Below, one piece after another: positions 44,472 to 51,924 of a stretch of 64,000 nt of DNA. The notes under the pieces are model-generated. The model did no database searches. It was not told the origin of the DNA and saw nothing but the letters and a program-made list of their open reading frames with translations. The DNA lies in assembly GCF_035984655.1 (NCBI RefSeq), contig NZ_JAXCHT010000021.1, positions 20,333 to 84,332 of the forward strand. Direction: 5' to 3'. The stretch's first letter is position 1. Each line of letters opens with the position of its first letter. Made by a program: the position numbers and the translations under genes. The DNA comes from Actimicrobium sp035984655. GTDB lineage: Bacteria; Pseudomonadota; Gammaproteobacteria; Burkholderiales; Burkholderiaceae_D.

Positions 44472-45748
44472 ACGCGCTGATTATTTTCGTGCTGCTGTTC
44501 GCGCTGATGCTGACCGGCATGCCGATCTCGATTTCGCTCGGGCTGACGGTGCTGACCTTCCTGTTCACGATGACCGACGTGCCGATCGAATCGGTCGCAC
44601 TCAAGCTGTTCACCGGCATTGAGAAGTTCGAAATCATGGCGATTCCGTTCTTTATCCTGGCCGGCAATTTCCTGACCCACGGCGGGGTGGCGCGACGCAT
44701 GATCAATTTTGCCTCGTCGATGGTCGGGCACTGGCATGGCGGCCTGGCGCTGGCCGGCGTGCTGGCCTGTGCGCTGTTTGCCGCCGTCTCGGGCTCGTCG
44801 CCGGCGACCGTGGTGGCGATTGGCTCGATCATCCTGCCGGCCATGATCCGGCAAGGTTATCCCAAGGGTTTCGGCGCGGGTGTGATTACCACGTCGGGCG
44901 CGCTCGGCATCCTGATTCCGCCGTCGATCGTGATGGTGATGTATTCGGTCTCGACCAATACTTCGGTCGGCAAGCTGTTCATGGCCGGGGTGGTGCCGGG
45001 ATTGATGCTGGCCTTCTTTCTTGGCCTGACCACCTGGTTCCTGGCGCGCAAGCACAACTACCCGCGTCTGCCGAAAGCCAGCTGGCGTGAGCGTTGGGTC
45101 ACCTTTCGCAAGAGTGCCTGGGGCCTGCTGCTGATCGTCATCGTCATGGGCGGCATCTACAGCGGCAAGTTCACGCCGACCGAAGCCGCCGCAATGGCTG
45201 CGGTGTACGCCTTCGTCGTGGCCGTCTTCGTCTACAAGGACATGGGCATGAAACAGGTGCCCAAGGTGCTGCTTGATTCCGCAGCGATGTCGGCCATGCT
45301 GCTCTACATCATTACCAATGCGGTGTTGTTCTCGTTCCTGATCACCAGCGAAAACATTCCGCAGGCGATGGCGGGCTGGATCACCGGCATGGGCATGGGG
45401 CAGATCGCTTTCCTGCTGATGGTCAATGTGCTGCTGCTGTTGGCCGGTAACGTGATGGAGCCCTCGTCGATCGTGCTGATCATGGCGCCGATCCTGTTCC
45501 CGGTGGCGATGAAGCTGGGCATCGATCCGGTCCATTTCGGCATCCTGATCGTCGTCAATATGGAAGTCGGCATGTGCCATCCGCCAGTCGGCTTGAACTT
45601 GTACGTGGCTTCCGGCATTACCAAGATGGGCATCACCGAATTGACCATCGCGGTCTGGCCATGGCTGCTGACGATGCTCGCTTTCCTCGCACTGGTGACC
45701 TACGTGCCGCAGATATCGTTGTGGCTGCCGAACCTGGTGTATCGATGA
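44468..45748 (+). CDS. dctM: TRAP transporter large permease subunit DctM
   Basis: A 426-residue permease with 11-12 TM helices that carries substrate with Na+ or H+. Family signatures are GMPISISLGLTVL, PFFILAGNFLTHGGVARRM, SGSSPATVVAIGSIILPAM, TTSGALGILIPPSIVMVMY and NMEVGMCHPPVGLNLYV. It starts with ATGA overlap at the end of dctQ, so it is coupled. A GC-rich hairpin lies about 90 bp after the stop. Confidence 0.95.
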   Translation: MNALIIFVLLFALMLTGMPISISLGLTVLTFLFTMTDVPIESVALKLFTGIEKFEIMAIPFFILAGNFLTHGGVARRMINFASSMVGHWHGGLALAGVLACALFAAVSGSSPATVVAIGSIILPAMIRQGYPKGFGAGVITTSGALGILIPPSIVMVMYSVSTNTSVGKLFMAGVVPGLMLAFFLGLTTWFLARKHNYPRLPKASWRERWVTFRKSAWGLLLIVIVMGGIYSGKFTPTEAAAMAAVYAFVVAVFVYKDMGMKQVPKVLLDSAAMSAMLLYIITNAVLFSFLITSENIPQAMAGWITGMGMGQIAFLLMVNVLLLLAGNVMEPSSIVLIMAPILFPVAMKLGIDPVHFGILIVVNMEVGMCHPPVGLNLYVASGITKMGITELTIAVWPWLLTMLAFLALVTYVPQISLWLPNLVYR

Positions 45749-45840
45749 AGTAGTGGTTGCCGGGCCGCTGAAGGTACACGGCCGGCGCAACTGTTCGTCA
45801 TCGACCGGTATACGATGCGCCTGTCGTCCTGAGGCGCAAG

Positions 45841-45870
45841 CTGGCCGCCCCGTGCGGCCAGTTGCTTTTT
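45841..45870 (+). terminator. Possible terminator of dctPQM
   Basis: CTGGCCGC and GCGGCCAG pair perfectly around CCCGT, followed by TTGCTTTTT. The T-run is interrupted, and the hairpin lies 92 bp after dctM, so confidence is moderate. Confidence 0.55.
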
Positions 45871-45987
45871 GAATGCCATTTCCGGGCTTCCCGAGTAGCG
45901 GCTGCCGGCAGCTGTGTCGGGCCAGACAGTTGCGCTGGCCCGCTGCCGTTCCCGTCCGCTGCTGGCTACGGAACGTCCCGTAGTTGA

Positions 45988-46014
45988 TGGACAAATGGTT
46001 AGTCAATTTGTCCA
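45988..46014. promoter_or_regulatory. 27-bp inverted repeat, candidate operator
   Basis: TGGACAAAT (45988-45996) and ATTTGTCCA (46006-46014) are perfect 9-bp arms with a 9-bp spacer. Nearly one helical turn between arms and lack of a T-run favour a dimeric regulator site rather than a terminator. It lies about 315 bp before the porin start. Confidence 0.4.
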
Positions 46015-46329
46015 ACCCCTCCCTGATACCCCGTAGCACCTGCCTTGCTCCCTCCACATTCCGTTGCATCGGCCCTGTTGCGCGCATCCGTCATAGGTGA
46101 ATTGCTTTTTTTCTGCATGAATTGGTGCGCGTTCGCCGCGAGCGACGACGTCATTAGCAAAGATTATCCCAACGAAAATAACGATTGCAACAAATAAAAT
46201 GTATTGGATCAGAACAACAATTCATCATTAAAATCGTTAACTTCGTTTTTTTCTGAGATAATTTGTTGCACTGTGGAATCACAAATACAGCGAGCACTGC
46301 TCCACAGGCATTCAAAACTAGGGGAAATC

Positions 46330-47463
46330 ATGCAAAAGCTTATGAAGAAATCATCACTGCCAGCCTATCGTCGCAGCGTTCTGCTGGTGGCCGCGGCACT
46401 GTTTGCCGGCGCTGTCCATGCCGACGACCTGCCCGACATGTTTAAAGTTAGCGGCTTCGGCACGCTCGGCACCGTGCACAATTCGTTGCACACAGGCGAT
46501 TACGTCGCCGATGTATTCCAGCCAAACGGCGCGGGATACACCCACAGCTCGGCCTACGGTGTCGACAGCAAATTGGCGCTTCAGCTTGATGCCAAGCTGT
46601 CGGAGAACCTTTCCGCAGTGGTGCAGATGGTGTCGCGTTATCGCGTCAACAGAAATTATCTGCCGTCGGTGGAATGGGCCAACATCAAGTACGCCATCAC
46701 ACCGGAACTCAGCGTTCGCGTAGGTCGCACCGCGATGCCGACTTTCATGAATTCGGAAACCCGTCTGGTCGGTTACGCCAATCCATGGATTCGCCCACCG
46801 ATCGAAACCTACAGCCTGCGTTCGACCACCAACGCCGACGGCATCGATGTTTCGTATCGACGTGCGTTTGGTGCGGTCAACAACACCACGCAAGTTTGGT
46901 ACGGCAAGACCGAAGTGGCTTCGGTCGCCTACACCGGTGGCGTCTCGAATGGCGTGCGTGCGACCAAGATCATCGGCGTGGCTGACACCATCGACTATGG
47001 CGCACTGATGATGCGCGCCGGTGTAACGGCAATCGACTTCCGCCTCAACGGCGCTGCCGGCACCTTCATTTATGCCAAGGCGAATGTCTACAACCTCGGC
47101 GCCACCTACGATCCAGGCACCTGGTTTGTGATGGGCGAATGGACCAAGACCGACTTCGGCGCCATTCAGCGCGCGCAGCAGGCCAAGTACGTGACGGCAG
47201 GTTACCGATGGAACAAGTTCACCCCGTATGTGACCTATTCCCGCGTTGGCGTGGATGACAACCAGGTCAAGCTCGCCCTGCGTGCCCAGGATACGAAGTC
47301 GGCCGGCCTGCGCTGGGACTTCATGAAGAGCATGTCGCTGAAGGTGCAGTTCGACCAGGTGCAGCTCGATGCTGGAAGCGCCGGCTTCTTCACCAATGCC
47401 AAGACCGGTCTGGCCGGCAGCGAAGCCAAGGTGCTGAGCGCTGCAGTCGATTTCGTTTTTTAA
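46330..47463 (+). CDS. Outer-membrane porin-like protein
   Basis: A 377-residue protein with a signal peptide (RRSVLLVAAALFAGAVHA, then DDLPD); the start follows GGGGAAA. The mature part reads as alternating strands of a porin barrel (FKVSGFGTLGTVHNSL; LSENLSAVVQMVSRYRVN; LSVRVGRTAMPTFMNS; KFTPYVTYSRVGVDD) and ends VLSAAVDFVF with the C-terminal Phe needed for BAM insertion. Close relatives often sit beside a small phosphate-binding-like protein gene and a chemoreceptor gene, as here. The solute is unknown. Confidence 0.85.
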   Translation: MQKLMKKSSLPAYRRSVLLVAAALFAGAVHADDLPDMFKVSGFGTLGTVHNSLHTGDYVADVFQPNGAGYTHSSAYGVDSKLALQLDAKLSENLSAVVQMVSRYRVNRNYLPSVEWANIKYAITPELSVRVGRTAMPTFMNSETRLVGYANPWIRPPIETYSLRSTTNADGIDVSYRRAFGAVNNTTQVWYGKTEVASVAYTGGVSNGVRATKIIGVADTIDYGALMMRAGVTAIDFRLNGAAGTFIYAKANVYNLGATYDPGTWFVMGEWTKTDFGAIQRAQQAKYVTAGYRWNKFTPYVTYSRVGVDDNQVKLALRAQDTKSAGLRWDFMKSMSLKVQFDQVQLDAGSAGFFTNAKTGLAGSEAKVLSAAVDFVF

Positions 47464-47476
47464 TCAGGATTTCATC

Positions 47477-47908
47477 ATGCTAAATAAAAAAATACTCTGC
47501 GGCGCCCTGCTGATGGCCGCGATGCCCCTGGGTGCGACCCTTGCCCTGGCCGAAACCGTGGTGGTGGTATCTGCCAAGTCGTCCGCCACTGCGTTGACTG
47601 CTGATCAGGTGTCCGACATCTTCCTGGGTAAGTCGGCTGTGCTGCCGGGTGGCGGCCAGGCGGTGCCATTGGACTAGGCCGAGGGCCCGGTGCGGGACGA
47701 CTTTTACCAGAAGGCGACCGGCAAGACCGGCGTCCAGGTCAAGGCGTTCTGGTCAAAGCAAATCTTCAGTGGAAAAGGCCAGCCGCCGAAAGAGGTCGGT
47801 GACAGTGCCGCCGTAAAGGGCTTGGTGGCCAATAACCCCAACCTGATCGGCTACATCGACAAGAGCGCGCTCGACGGTTCGGTCAAGCAAGTGCTGAGTT
47901 TGAAATAA
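47477..47908 (+). pseudogene. PstS-like small periplasmic binding protein interrupted by in-frame TAG
   Basis: One continuous frame encodes 66 residues with a signal peptide (KKILCGALLMAAMPLGA, ALAE), VVVVSAKSSATALTADQVSD and FLGKSAVLPGGGQAVPLD. A TAG follows at 47675, then 76 further residues in the same frame (AEGPVRDDFYQKATGKTGVQ; FWSKQIFSGKGQPPKEV; LIGYIDKSALDGSVKQVLSL). Both parts match the ~145-residue phosphate-binding-like family, in which a residue such as Gln is expected at the TAG position; a CAG-to-TAG change explains it. It starts 13 bp after the porin. Either it is a recent nonsense pseudogene, or UAG is read through; a sequencing error is also possible. Confidence 0.75.
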
Positions 47909-47983
47909 TCAGGCCGGGGCGCCGGTCAGCCACCGGCGTCCCCTCTTGCCTGTCCAGGCATGTTGCAATGCGAAAGGCGCAGA

Positions 47984-49561
47984 ATGAATATCAAGAAAAG
48001 AATTTGGTCGCTGCCGGTGATCTCGGCAGCCATCTTTGGCATGGGTCTGGCGGTGTCCGCCTATTATTCGACCAGTGCCCTGAAGGCGATCGAACGCACC
48101 GGCGCGATCGATTATCCCGTGCTGAGCCAGTCAGCCTTGTTGCGCACCGATGTGCAGGCGATCTCCGAGGACCTCAAGAACGCGGTGCTCGAAGGCGACA
48201 AGAAACGTCTCGACACGATTAATGAATCTGCCGAAAAGTTACGCAAGAAATTTGCCGTGTACGGCGCCATTGACGGCCAGGGCGCTTCCGGCGCGCGGCT
48301 CAACAGCGAATTCAATGCCTATTACTCCGATGCGGTGGCCGCCACACGGGTCATGCTGGAGATGGACAAGGGCGAGGTCCCGGTCCTGATCACGGCGATG
48401 CAAAAAACGCTCGCGGTCATCACTGCAGATCTCGATCAGTCGGTTGTCGCGGCGAATGCGCAATTCAAGAACGGCATCGCGTACAGCGTGGCGCGCGTTA
48501 CCCTGGTGCTGTTCATCAGCATTGGCGTGGCCATCGTGGTGATCCTGAGCCTGATCCTGGTGTCGTGGTTTGTGATCCGGGCAATCTGGAAGCAACTGGG
48601 CGGTGAACCCGAATATGCACGCAAGATCGCGCAGACCGTGGCCGCTGGCGACCTGTCGATCGAAATTACTGTCGATGCGCGTTACGATGACAGCCTGCTG
48701 GCAGCGCTGGCTGAAATGCGCACCCGGCTCGACGGCATCGTGTCCGGGATCCAGTCGTCGGCCACGGAAATTCGTGTCGCCTCCGGCGAGATCGCCACCG
48801 GCAATGCCGATTTGTCGTCCCGCACCGAAGCGCAGGCCGGTAATCTGGGCAATGCGGCCCGTTCGATGGGTAACCTGACCACCACCGTGCAGCAAAACGC
48901 CGAGAATGCCCGGCATGCCAACCAGCTGGCGACGGTCGCCGCCGAGGTGGCAGCCAAGGGTGGGCGGGTGGTGGACCAGGTGGTGAACACCATGGACGAT
49001 ATCAGCGCATCGGCGCGCAAGATCTCCGACATTATCGGTGTCATCGATTCGATCGCTTTTCAGACGAATATCCTGGCCCTGAACGCGGCGGTGGAAGCCG
49101 CCCGTGCCGGCGAACAGGGCCGTGGCTTTGCCGTGGTGGCCGCCGAGGTGCGCAACCTGGCTCACCGGAGCGCCACCGCCGCCAAGGAAATCAAGCAGTT
49201 GATCGACGAATCGGTGACCAAGGTCGGCGCCGGGTCCCAGTTGGTCGGCGACGCCGGCCGCACCATGGGCGAGATCGTCACGTCGGTGGAGCAGGTCAGC
49301 CAGTTGATCCGCGAAATCAGCGCATCCAGCCAGGAACAGAGCAAGGGCCTGGAGAGCTTGAGTCTCAGCGTCAATGAAATGGATGAATCGACCCAGCGCA
49401 ATGCCGCCATGACGGAACAGGCCTCCGCTGCAGCCAGTTCGCTGCAGGAACAGGCCACGCAACTGAGTGAGGCGGTCGGCGTGTTCAAGCTGTCGGCCCA
49501 CTTCGGCAATAGCTTCCACGCTGTCGCGCACCACCCGACCTTACGCCTGAGCCATAGCTGA
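47984..49561 (+). CDS. Methyl-accepting chemotaxis protein
   Basis: A 525-residue chemoreceptor. TM1 is near residues 10-30 (VISAAIFGMGLAVSAYY), with a ~140-residue periplasmic helical sensor, TM2 near 170-195 (VTLVLFISIGVAIVVILSLI), HAMP and the MA domain with an intact tip (IAFQTNILALNAAVEAARAG). The C-terminus ends HHPTLRLSHS with no CheR/CheB tether, unlike the receptor at 17.5 kb. The start MNIKKRIW follows AAGGCGCAG. Its position after the porin and the PstS-like gene suggests that the three serve uptake and sensing of the same compound. Confidence 0.93.
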   Translation: MNIKKRIWSLPVISAAIFGMGLAVSAYYSTSALKAIERTGAIDYPVLSQSALLRTDVQAISEDLKNAVLEGDKKRLDTINESAEKLRKKFAVYGAIDGQGASGARLNSEFNAYYSDAVAATRVMLEMDKGEVPVLITAMQKTLAVITADLDQSVVAANAQFKNGIAYSVARVTLVLFISIGVAIVVILSLILVSWFVIRAIWKQLGGEPEYARKIAQTVAAGDLSIEITVDARYDDSLLAALAEMRTRLDGIVSGIQSSATEIRVASGEIATGNADLSSRTEAQAGNLGNAARSMGNLTTTVQQNAENARHANQLATVAAEVAAKGGRVVDQVVNTMDDISASARKISDIIGVIDSIAFQTNILALNAAVEAARAGEQGRGFAVVAAEVRNLAHRSATAAKEIKQLIDESVTKVGAGSQLVGDAGRTMGEIVTSVEQVSQLIREISASSQEQSKGLESLSLSVNEMDESTQRNAAMTEQASAAASSLQEQATQLSEAVGVFKLSAHFGNSFHAVAHHPTLRLSHS

Positions 49562-49573
49562 TTAGCGGGCCGT

Positions 49574-49610
49574 CGCGCCACGCCTCGCCTGACAGCGAGC
49601 GCATGGCGCG
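49574..49610 (+). terminator. GC-rich hairpin after the chemoreceptor gene
   Basis: CGCGCCA (49574-49580) and TGGCGCG (49604-49610) pair, with a further inner CTCGC/GCGAG pairing around CTGACA. No T-run follows, so it is a possible factor-dependent terminator or mRNA-stabilising hairpin. Confidence 0.35.
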
Positions 49611-49758
49611 GCGATCGCGCTGGAATCTCGTCCTATCTCCCTGCGTCTTGATCGCGCAGGCGAGTCAATCATACCGGTCACATCCGGCGCAAATTTTTGG
49701 CTGCAAATGGGTCCATTGCGGCCGGTCGTCAGTACACCTCAAGTAAACCAAAAGAAAT

Positions 49759-49875
49759 GTGTTGAAATGGTTTTTCATATCGTGGAAAAATCGGCTTGAC
49801 GCCTACGTGGAATTACTGAAGACTCCGGGTCTGGGTTTGCGAAATGGCAAGCCGACGGAAGAATTTACGAGGTGA
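49759..49875 (+). CDS. Possible small protein (38 aa) overlapping a second frame
   Basis: The frame from GTG at 49759 to TGA at 49873 encodes a plausible peptide: VLKWFFISWKNRLDAYVELL, then KTPGLGLRNGKPTEEFTR. Composition is AT-richer than the surroundings. From 49800 the -1 frame is also open and continues to 49967, so the two could be one gene broken (or joined) by a frameshift. No good RBS is seen. No family recognised. Confidence 0.35.
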   Translation: MLKWFFISWKNRLDAYVELLKTPGLGLRNGKPTEEFTR

Positions 49876-49970
49876 TTGACGAACAAGAACGGTATCTATA
49901 CCGAAGCTATGAGGAGACAGGTATTTCAATAATGCTGTTTAAACAGCGGGGGAATACCAAAACAAGTTAG
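49800..49970 (+). pseudogene. Second small frame (-1), possible 3' part of the same gene
   Basis: The frame is open from 49800 to the TAG at 49968 without an ATG near its start. It encodes a protein-like sequence containing GFAKWQADGRIYEVIDEQER and YLYRSYEETGISIMLFKQRG. The TAG touches a strong terminator, which supports a real gene end here. Its head overlaps the 38-residue frame, suggesting a -1 frameshift, an old mutation or a sequencing slip. Alternatively it is a decayed fragment. Confidence 0.4.
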
Positions 49971-49996
49971 GGCGCATCATTTGATGCGCCTTTTTT
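49971..49996 (+). terminator. Rho-independent terminator
   Basis: GGCGCATCA and TGATGCGCC form a perfect 9-bp stem with a TT core, followed immediately by TTTTTT. It directly follows the small frame ending at 49970 and precedes ogt by 29 bp. Confidence 0.9.
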
Positions 49997-50024
49997 CTTG
50001 GCCATTTTGATTTATGCTGCGGCC

Positions 50025-50522
50025 ATGCACCATCCATCCACCACCGACTTTTTTTCCGCCATCGTTGCCGCGCCATTTGGTGCGGTCGGCATTCGCAGTG
50101 CTGCCGGCGTGGTGCGCGAACTGGTCTATCTGCCGCCGAGCTTCGCCGAACAGGCTCCTGCTGATTCGATGTCCGAACGCGCCGCCATGCAGGTGACGCG
50201 TTATCTGGCTGATCCCAATTTTCGTTTCGACGTGCCGCTGGCGCCAGTCGGCACGCCGTTCCAGAACCGCGTCTGGGCGGTCATCGCCGCGATTCCGCGT
50301 GGCGACGTGCTGACCTATGGCGAGGTGGCGCGCATTATCCAGTCGGCCCCGCGCGCGGTCGGGCAAGCCTGCGGTGCGAACTGGTTTCCGCTGGTGGTGC
50401 CGTGCCATCGGGTGACTGCGGCCGGTGGTTTGGGCGGCTTCTCCAATCACGATGAGGCCAGCGGCTTCCATGTCGGCGTCAAGCGTTGGCTGCTGGCGCA
50501 TGAAGGCGTCACCGATGTCTGA
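50025..50522 (+). CDS. ogt: Methylated-DNA--protein-cysteine methyltransferase
   Basis: A 165-residue suicide repair protein that takes the alkyl group from O6-alkylguanine. The acceptor is C127 in the motif VPCHRV, preceded by the DNA-binding helix region TYGEVARIIQSAPRAVGQAC and the Asn-containing GANWF. The start MHHPSTTDFF fits the family; a few in-frame codons upstream overlap the terminator hairpin and are unlikely to be translated. It overlaps xerD by 8 bp, so both come from one transcript. Confidence 0.92.
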   Translation: MHHPSTTDFFSAIVAAPFGAVGIRSAAGVVRELVYLPPSFAEQAPADSMSERAAMQVTRYLADPNFRFDVPLAPVGTPFQNRVWAVIAAIPRGDVLTYGEVARIIQSAPRAVGQACGANWFPLVVPCHRVTAAGGLGGFSNHDEASGFHVGVKRWLLAHEGVTDV

Positions 50523-51429
50523 CAAACCCGTTCTGACGCGCGACAGCGCCGAACGGATCGATGCCTTTTGCGACACGCTGTGGCTGGAAGACGGACTGGC
50601 AAAAAATTCCCTCGATGCCTATCGGCGCGACATGACCGCGTTTGCTCTGTGGCTGGCTGCCACCAGCAGCAAGGCGCTGCTGGCCGCAACCGCCGCCGAT
50701 CTCAATGGCTATTTTGCCGCGCGCCACGATGCGTCCCGGCCGACCTCGGCGAATCGTCGACTGGCCGTGCTGAAACGGTTTTATCAGCTGGCGCTGCGCA
50801 ATGGCCAGCTTGTCGATGATCCCTGCCTGCGCATGGTGTCGGCCAAACAGCCTCCGCGTTTTCCAAAGACCCTGTCGGAAGCGAATGTGGTGGCGTTGCT
50901 CGACGCGCCGCTGGTAGATACACCGCTTGGGTTGCGCGACCGCACCATGCTTGAGCTGATGTACGCCAGTGGCCTGCGGGTCACCGAGCTGGTGCTGCTC
51001 AAGTCGGTCGAACTGAGCCTCAATGATGGCGTGGTGCGGGTTACCGGCAAGGGCAACAAGACGCGGCTGGTGCCGTTTGGCGAGCATGCCGGCGCCTGGG
51101 TCGCGCGCTATTTGAAAGAAGGGCGTCCGGCGATTTTGAACGGGCAGATGGATGATGCGCTATTCGTGACCGCCCGCGGCGGCCCGATGACGCGGCAGAT
51201 GTTCTGGGTCCTGATCAAGAAATACGCGCTCAAGGCCGACATCCATGCGCCGCTGTCGCCGCATACGATGCGCCATGCGTTCGCCACCCACCTGCTCAAT
51301 CACGGCGCCGATTTGCGCGTTGTGCAACTGTTGCTGGGACACGCCGATATTTCCACCACCCAGATTTATACCCATGTTGCGCGCGAGCGGCTCAAGTTGT
51401 TGCATGCGGCGCATCATCCACGCGGCTGA
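50515..51429 (+). CDS. xerD: Tyrosine recombinase XerD
   Basis: A 304-residue tyrosine recombinase that, with XerC, resolves chromosome dimers at dif. The N-terminal SAM-like domain is visible (FCDTLWLEDGLAKNSLDAYR). The catalytic set is complete: Arg in YASGLRVTEL, Lys in VTGKGNKTRLVPFG, H-x-x-R in SPHTMRHAFATHLL, His in LLGHADISTTQIY and the nucleophile Tyr in IYTHV. The length is right and no integron or phage features are nearby, so it is the housekeeping enzyme. The start lies inside the end of ogt. Confidence 0.94.
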   Translation: MSDKPVLTRDSAERIDAFCDTLWLEDGLAKNSLDAYRRDMTAFALWLAATSSKALLAATAADLNGYFAARHDASRPTSANRRLAVLKRFYQLALRNGQLVDDPCLRMVSAKQPPRFPKTLSEANVVALLDAPLVDTPLGLRDRTMLELMYASGLRVTELVLLKSVELSLNDGVVRVTGKGNKTRLVPFGEHAGAWVARYLKEGRPAILNGQMDDALFVTARGGPMTRQMFWVLIKKYALKADIHAPLSPHTMRHAFATHLLNHGADLRVVQLLLGHADISTTQIYTHVARERLKLLHAAHHPRG

Positions 51430-51565
51430 TCTGGCAGAAATTGATATAAACCATTTCATGGTCTTGTTTCTCGGCGGGGGTTAATCCTGTATCCTGCGTG
51501 GTAAGCGCGCGTGCCGAAAACGGCCTGTGCTGTTCCCACTATCCGCAGCACTCAAAGGTGACCCA

Positions 51566-51781
51566 TTGGCAAAGACAAACTTCCAGTACGAACGGCGACA
51601 AAAGGACCTCGAAAAGAAACGCAAGAAAGAGGAAAAATTGAAGCGCAAGGCGGACAAGAAGGACGAGCCAGGCGAGGGCGTTGAAGGCGAACCGTCCAAG
51701 GCCGTTGAAGACGGCGATGAGGCCGAAGAGACAGAAACACCGGATGGCGACGAGGCGGACGCCGCCGGGCAGCCGAAATAA
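51566..51781 (+). CDS. Small Lys/Glu-rich conserved protein
   Basis: A 71-residue charged protein: a basic coiled-coil-like N-terminus (LAKTNFQYERRQKDLEKKRK) and an acidic tail (DEAEETETPDGDEADAAGQP). The TTG at 51566 follows AAAGGTG by five bases and gives the common MAKTNFQ-type N-terminus of this betaproteobacterial family; an ATG at 51527 lacks an RBS. Predicted to be cytosolic and partly disordered. Function unknown. Confidence 0.7.
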   Translation: MAKTNFQYERRQKDLEKKRKKEEKLKRKADKKDEPGEGVEGEPSKAVEDGDEAEETETPDGDEADAAGQPK

Positions 51782-51824
51782 GTTACTGCAACCCGCCAGG
51801 CACTGCGCGCACCACCACCTTTTA

Positions 51825-51923
51825 AACGCCTGACAAAACGTGCCTTGCTGCGTTGCAGCGGCTTGTCGTGCAGGTGTACTGGCTGCGGCGCGACGCCGTG
51901 CCAGACCGGTTATGTCAGGCGTT
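51825..51923. repeat. Long-range 11-bp inverted repeat between convergent genes
   Basis: AACGCCTGACA (51825-51835) and TGTCAGGCGTT (51913-51923) are perfect reverse complements enclosing 77 bases that contain further short GC pairings. They span almost the whole gap between the small charged protein and the convergent nuclease-family gene. It could fold as a branched RNA acting as a shared terminator, or be the ends of a tiny mobile element. Confidence 0.45.
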
Positions 51924-51924
51924 C

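Larger units (their letters stand above)
45749..46329. other. 581-bp intergenic region between dctM and the porin gene
   Basis: No gene recognised. The first part holds a hairpin at 45841-45870 and a 27-bp inverted repeat at 45988-46014. The last ~200 bp are strikingly AT-rich against the rest of the window (runs of T and A near 46160-46260) and are the probable promoter region for the porin; GATAAT near 46253 could be a -10 but its -35 is poor. Confidence 0.6.

Noticed and set aside
50515..51429. Tyrosine recombinase as sign of an integrated phage or island
   Set aside because: Length, motifs and coupling to ogt indicate housekeeping XerD; no att-like repeats or phage genes flank it, and the tRNA-Met is 27 kb away.
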